Assembly: GCA_030426005.1 (NCBI GenBank)
Contig: JAUHZM010000173.1
Location: 1 to 6,624, forward strand
Origin: Gammaproteobacteria bacterium
GTDB taxonomy: Bacteria; Pseudomonadota; Gammaproteobacteria; Arenicellales; Arenicellaceae
DNA length: 6,624 nt
Direction of reading: 5' to 3'
Shown one piece after another: positions 6,301 through 6,624 of this stretch (positions are counted from its first letter, which is position 1; every line of letters begins with the position of its first letter). The translations under genes were made by a program, and so were the position numbers. Below the pieces are notes generated by a model. It had not been told where the DNA came from, did not search any database, and saw only the letters and a program-made list of their open reading frames with translations.

Positions 6301-6624
6301 CAATCAACTTTTCGGTCGATGATGAGGCCGGAAACCGTTCAACTGCAACGATCATTGTTGGTGTCTATAGCGATCAACCACCGGAAGTGGTTAGCGTCGT
6401 TCCTGAAAATACGATCTGTTTCAACCAGGACACCGTGCGAGTTGATGTTCTCGCGCGCGACGATAAAGCGGTTTCTCGATTAGAAATTGATTACTTGCTC
6501 GACGGCCAAAAAGTACATGGCAGCGTCTATAGCTCTGACACAGGCTTAATCGCTAAACCGTCGCAGCAATTGTTGGATGAGTTTGATCTTCTCAGCGCCG
6601 TGCCAGCCATCAATAATCTCGACC
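3330..6624 (+). CDS. Very large secreted protein with tandem bacterial Ig-like domains, 3'-truncated by window edge
   Basis: The frame is open from the ATG at 3330 to the last base: 1098 codons with no stop, so the gene continues right. Residues 1-31 are a Sec signal peptide: modest basic start, core ALLLLATFTF, likely cleavage AVASA/Q. Residues 32-125 contain two cysteines (C60, C92) that may form a disulfide. Residues about 130-250 look like a diverged all-beta domain. Residues about 275-350 resemble a BIG2 domain (YQSSHPN at 305, then TVTAAGTVYAL). Residues 352-455 are an unassigned beta-rich module. From 458 on, Ig-like units of the Big_9 kind follow, mostly opening with PPxVxI: near 458, 559, 676, 787, 884 and 1017. 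Their shared core is DDxA[IV] then VxFxxDGxxVG. The mature protein is acidic and poor in Cys and Lys, as usual for extracellular stalks. Probably a cell-surface or released adhesin-like protein; the effector or anchoring end is not visible. It is divergent from the beta-helix gene. Confidence 0.9.
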   Translation, partial: MNLLVSLKHYFDSRSALLLLATFTFSAVASAQLDLRVADPASLVSAQAGQINYVAQIGRCSDLVSVQVGVDGAAQSVDLEELVALPEQGDACLAYFPNGMSVGEAPSVQVRRRNDEQESLTEQFQPDNKLPSIEFDQAAIVGEPGSQRLAVTVSADDDTDITHLSFDVVGLRASDLSTTGGVIFEAKQRAFTSTDVSARVYPDTEGQNQYTLSLPITGQLSNEEIAFDVVVLVDVSVVDASGNQRAISKVAFTGDSIQEEARALVLQTQEINIGDRLQRPVIIPSVDFQFRGLVALPGAGNGVSYQSSHPNLITVTAAGTVYALEETGSENVVITVTYPGLPSAQVRVVADFTRELAGLEFDGFSGGDVFTLERLNSYISLPDLQVVFDDGSKSSLSGVWKPVIQVASADSAYLSANNDYQLKASVAIDGAAPATIQAYVPNVPELAASLNIAASDAPPSVAIDAPSSIVSGNELRVKTAVEDDVAIQRVVFRMDGAVVGTIDSAPYQIDLPISEQLQGRTLVFSAEAVDSAGQNTVSSDHSVVVSKPNVVTFPDYEFSRPLDGQRVVESSPTVLQVESSLGLMPEPEQRSGITSVDFFFDGTKVGTSTYPLIEIREFLDANGQPQQEMFELWQLRTNTPNIATTETSLAVGAQVSVRGGSQSAPSRLLRIIENGPPRIKILAPSNNSSAAAGGELNVAVEVTDDALHLGSKVELLIDGAVYASQDVSNPELIETGLLSQTRTVRFQRPLTDEDIGSTLRLQARITDFHQEVNTSEVVRVPVKADQPPSVAITNPTEGAAFVSGLPIQLRATAADDLAIDYVEFLVNGQNVGSDSVAPYAVIYETEENVTVEQVLSVSAIAYDSGGQQAQSNTVKVTLGQDREPPVVNISSPVISATDAGDDVAGVLEQSEFVLKVSGFDNVGAEFARITGVRSLGSQGGFLLTGDPNDVIEGEQVPVNKIPGTLRAYSALALVKSPSFDSATGTQFNRYPINFSVDDEAGNRSTATIIVGVYSDQPPEVVSVVPENTICFNQDTVRVDVLARDDKAVSRLEIDYLLDGQKVHGSVYSSDTGLIAKPSQQLLDEFDLLSAVPAINNLD
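4701..6624 (+). repeat. Tandem Ig-like domain repeats inside the large secreted protein
   Basis: Six diverged units of roughly 100-130 residues begin near codons 458, 559, 676, 787, 884 and 1017. Unit starts read PPSVAIDAP, SRPLDGQ, PPRIKILAP, PPSVAITNP, PPVVNISSP and PPEVVSVVP. The inner motif occurs as EDDVAI (482), TDDALHL (703), ADDLAI (814) and RDDKAV (1043), each followed 8-14 residues later by a hydrophobic strand and [DN]G (D495, D718, N827, D1058; also D601 in the second unit). The repeats are similar at protein level but not near-identical in DNA, so they are old duplications rather than recent expansion. The second and fifth units are the most diverged. The sixth is cut by the window edge. 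Confidence 0.75.

Noticed and set aside
1..6624. CRISPR array, tRNA/rRNA genes, insertion sequence ends, phage or defence genes
   Set aside because: No regularly spaced direct repeats, no cloverleaf or rRNA-like sequence, no transposase or integrase motifs, and no terminal inverted repeats with target duplications were seen.

Overview
The window looks like a chromosomal stretch from a Gram-negative bacterium. It has moderate GC content, Sec-type signal peptides on two large secreted proteins, and a good sigma70-type promoter. The protein families (a choice-of-anchor Q beta-helix and a very long protein with tandem Ig-like domains) suggest a marine gammaproteobacterium. That placement is an inference from style; no rRNA, tRNA or housekeeping gene is present to confirm it.

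Layout. (1) 2-1372, plus strand: the 3' part of a gene that enters from the left edge, encoding a beta-propeller-like protein of unknown function. (2) 1373-1494: a short convergent gap with a weak inverted repeat. (3) 1495-2925 (or to 2946), minus strand: a complete secreted right-handed beta-helix protein with a CSLREA-like start, Gly-rich helix turns, a choice-of-anchor Q-type end and a two-cysteine tail. (4) About 2947-3329: a 383-bp divergent intergenic region, AT-rich in the middle, with a well-formed promoter facing right. (5) 3330 to the right edge, plus strand: the first 1098 codons of a very large secreted protein. It has a signal peptide, a non-repetitive N-terminal part, a BIG2-like segment and at least six tandem bacterial Ig-like units. 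This frame has no stop in the window and is the dominant feature of the right half.

How they may work together. The beta-helix protein and the Ig-repeat protein are transcribed divergently from one intergenic region and both appear to be exported, so they may be co-regulated surface or extracellular proteins (adhesion, matrix or glycan binding). The left gene is convergent with the beta-helix gene and need not be related. I see no mobile element, CRISPR array, phage gene, toxin-antitoxin pair or recognisable defence system. The most interesting unknowns are the C-terminal part of the giant protein, which lies outside the window, and the Cys-containing tail of the beta-helix protein.
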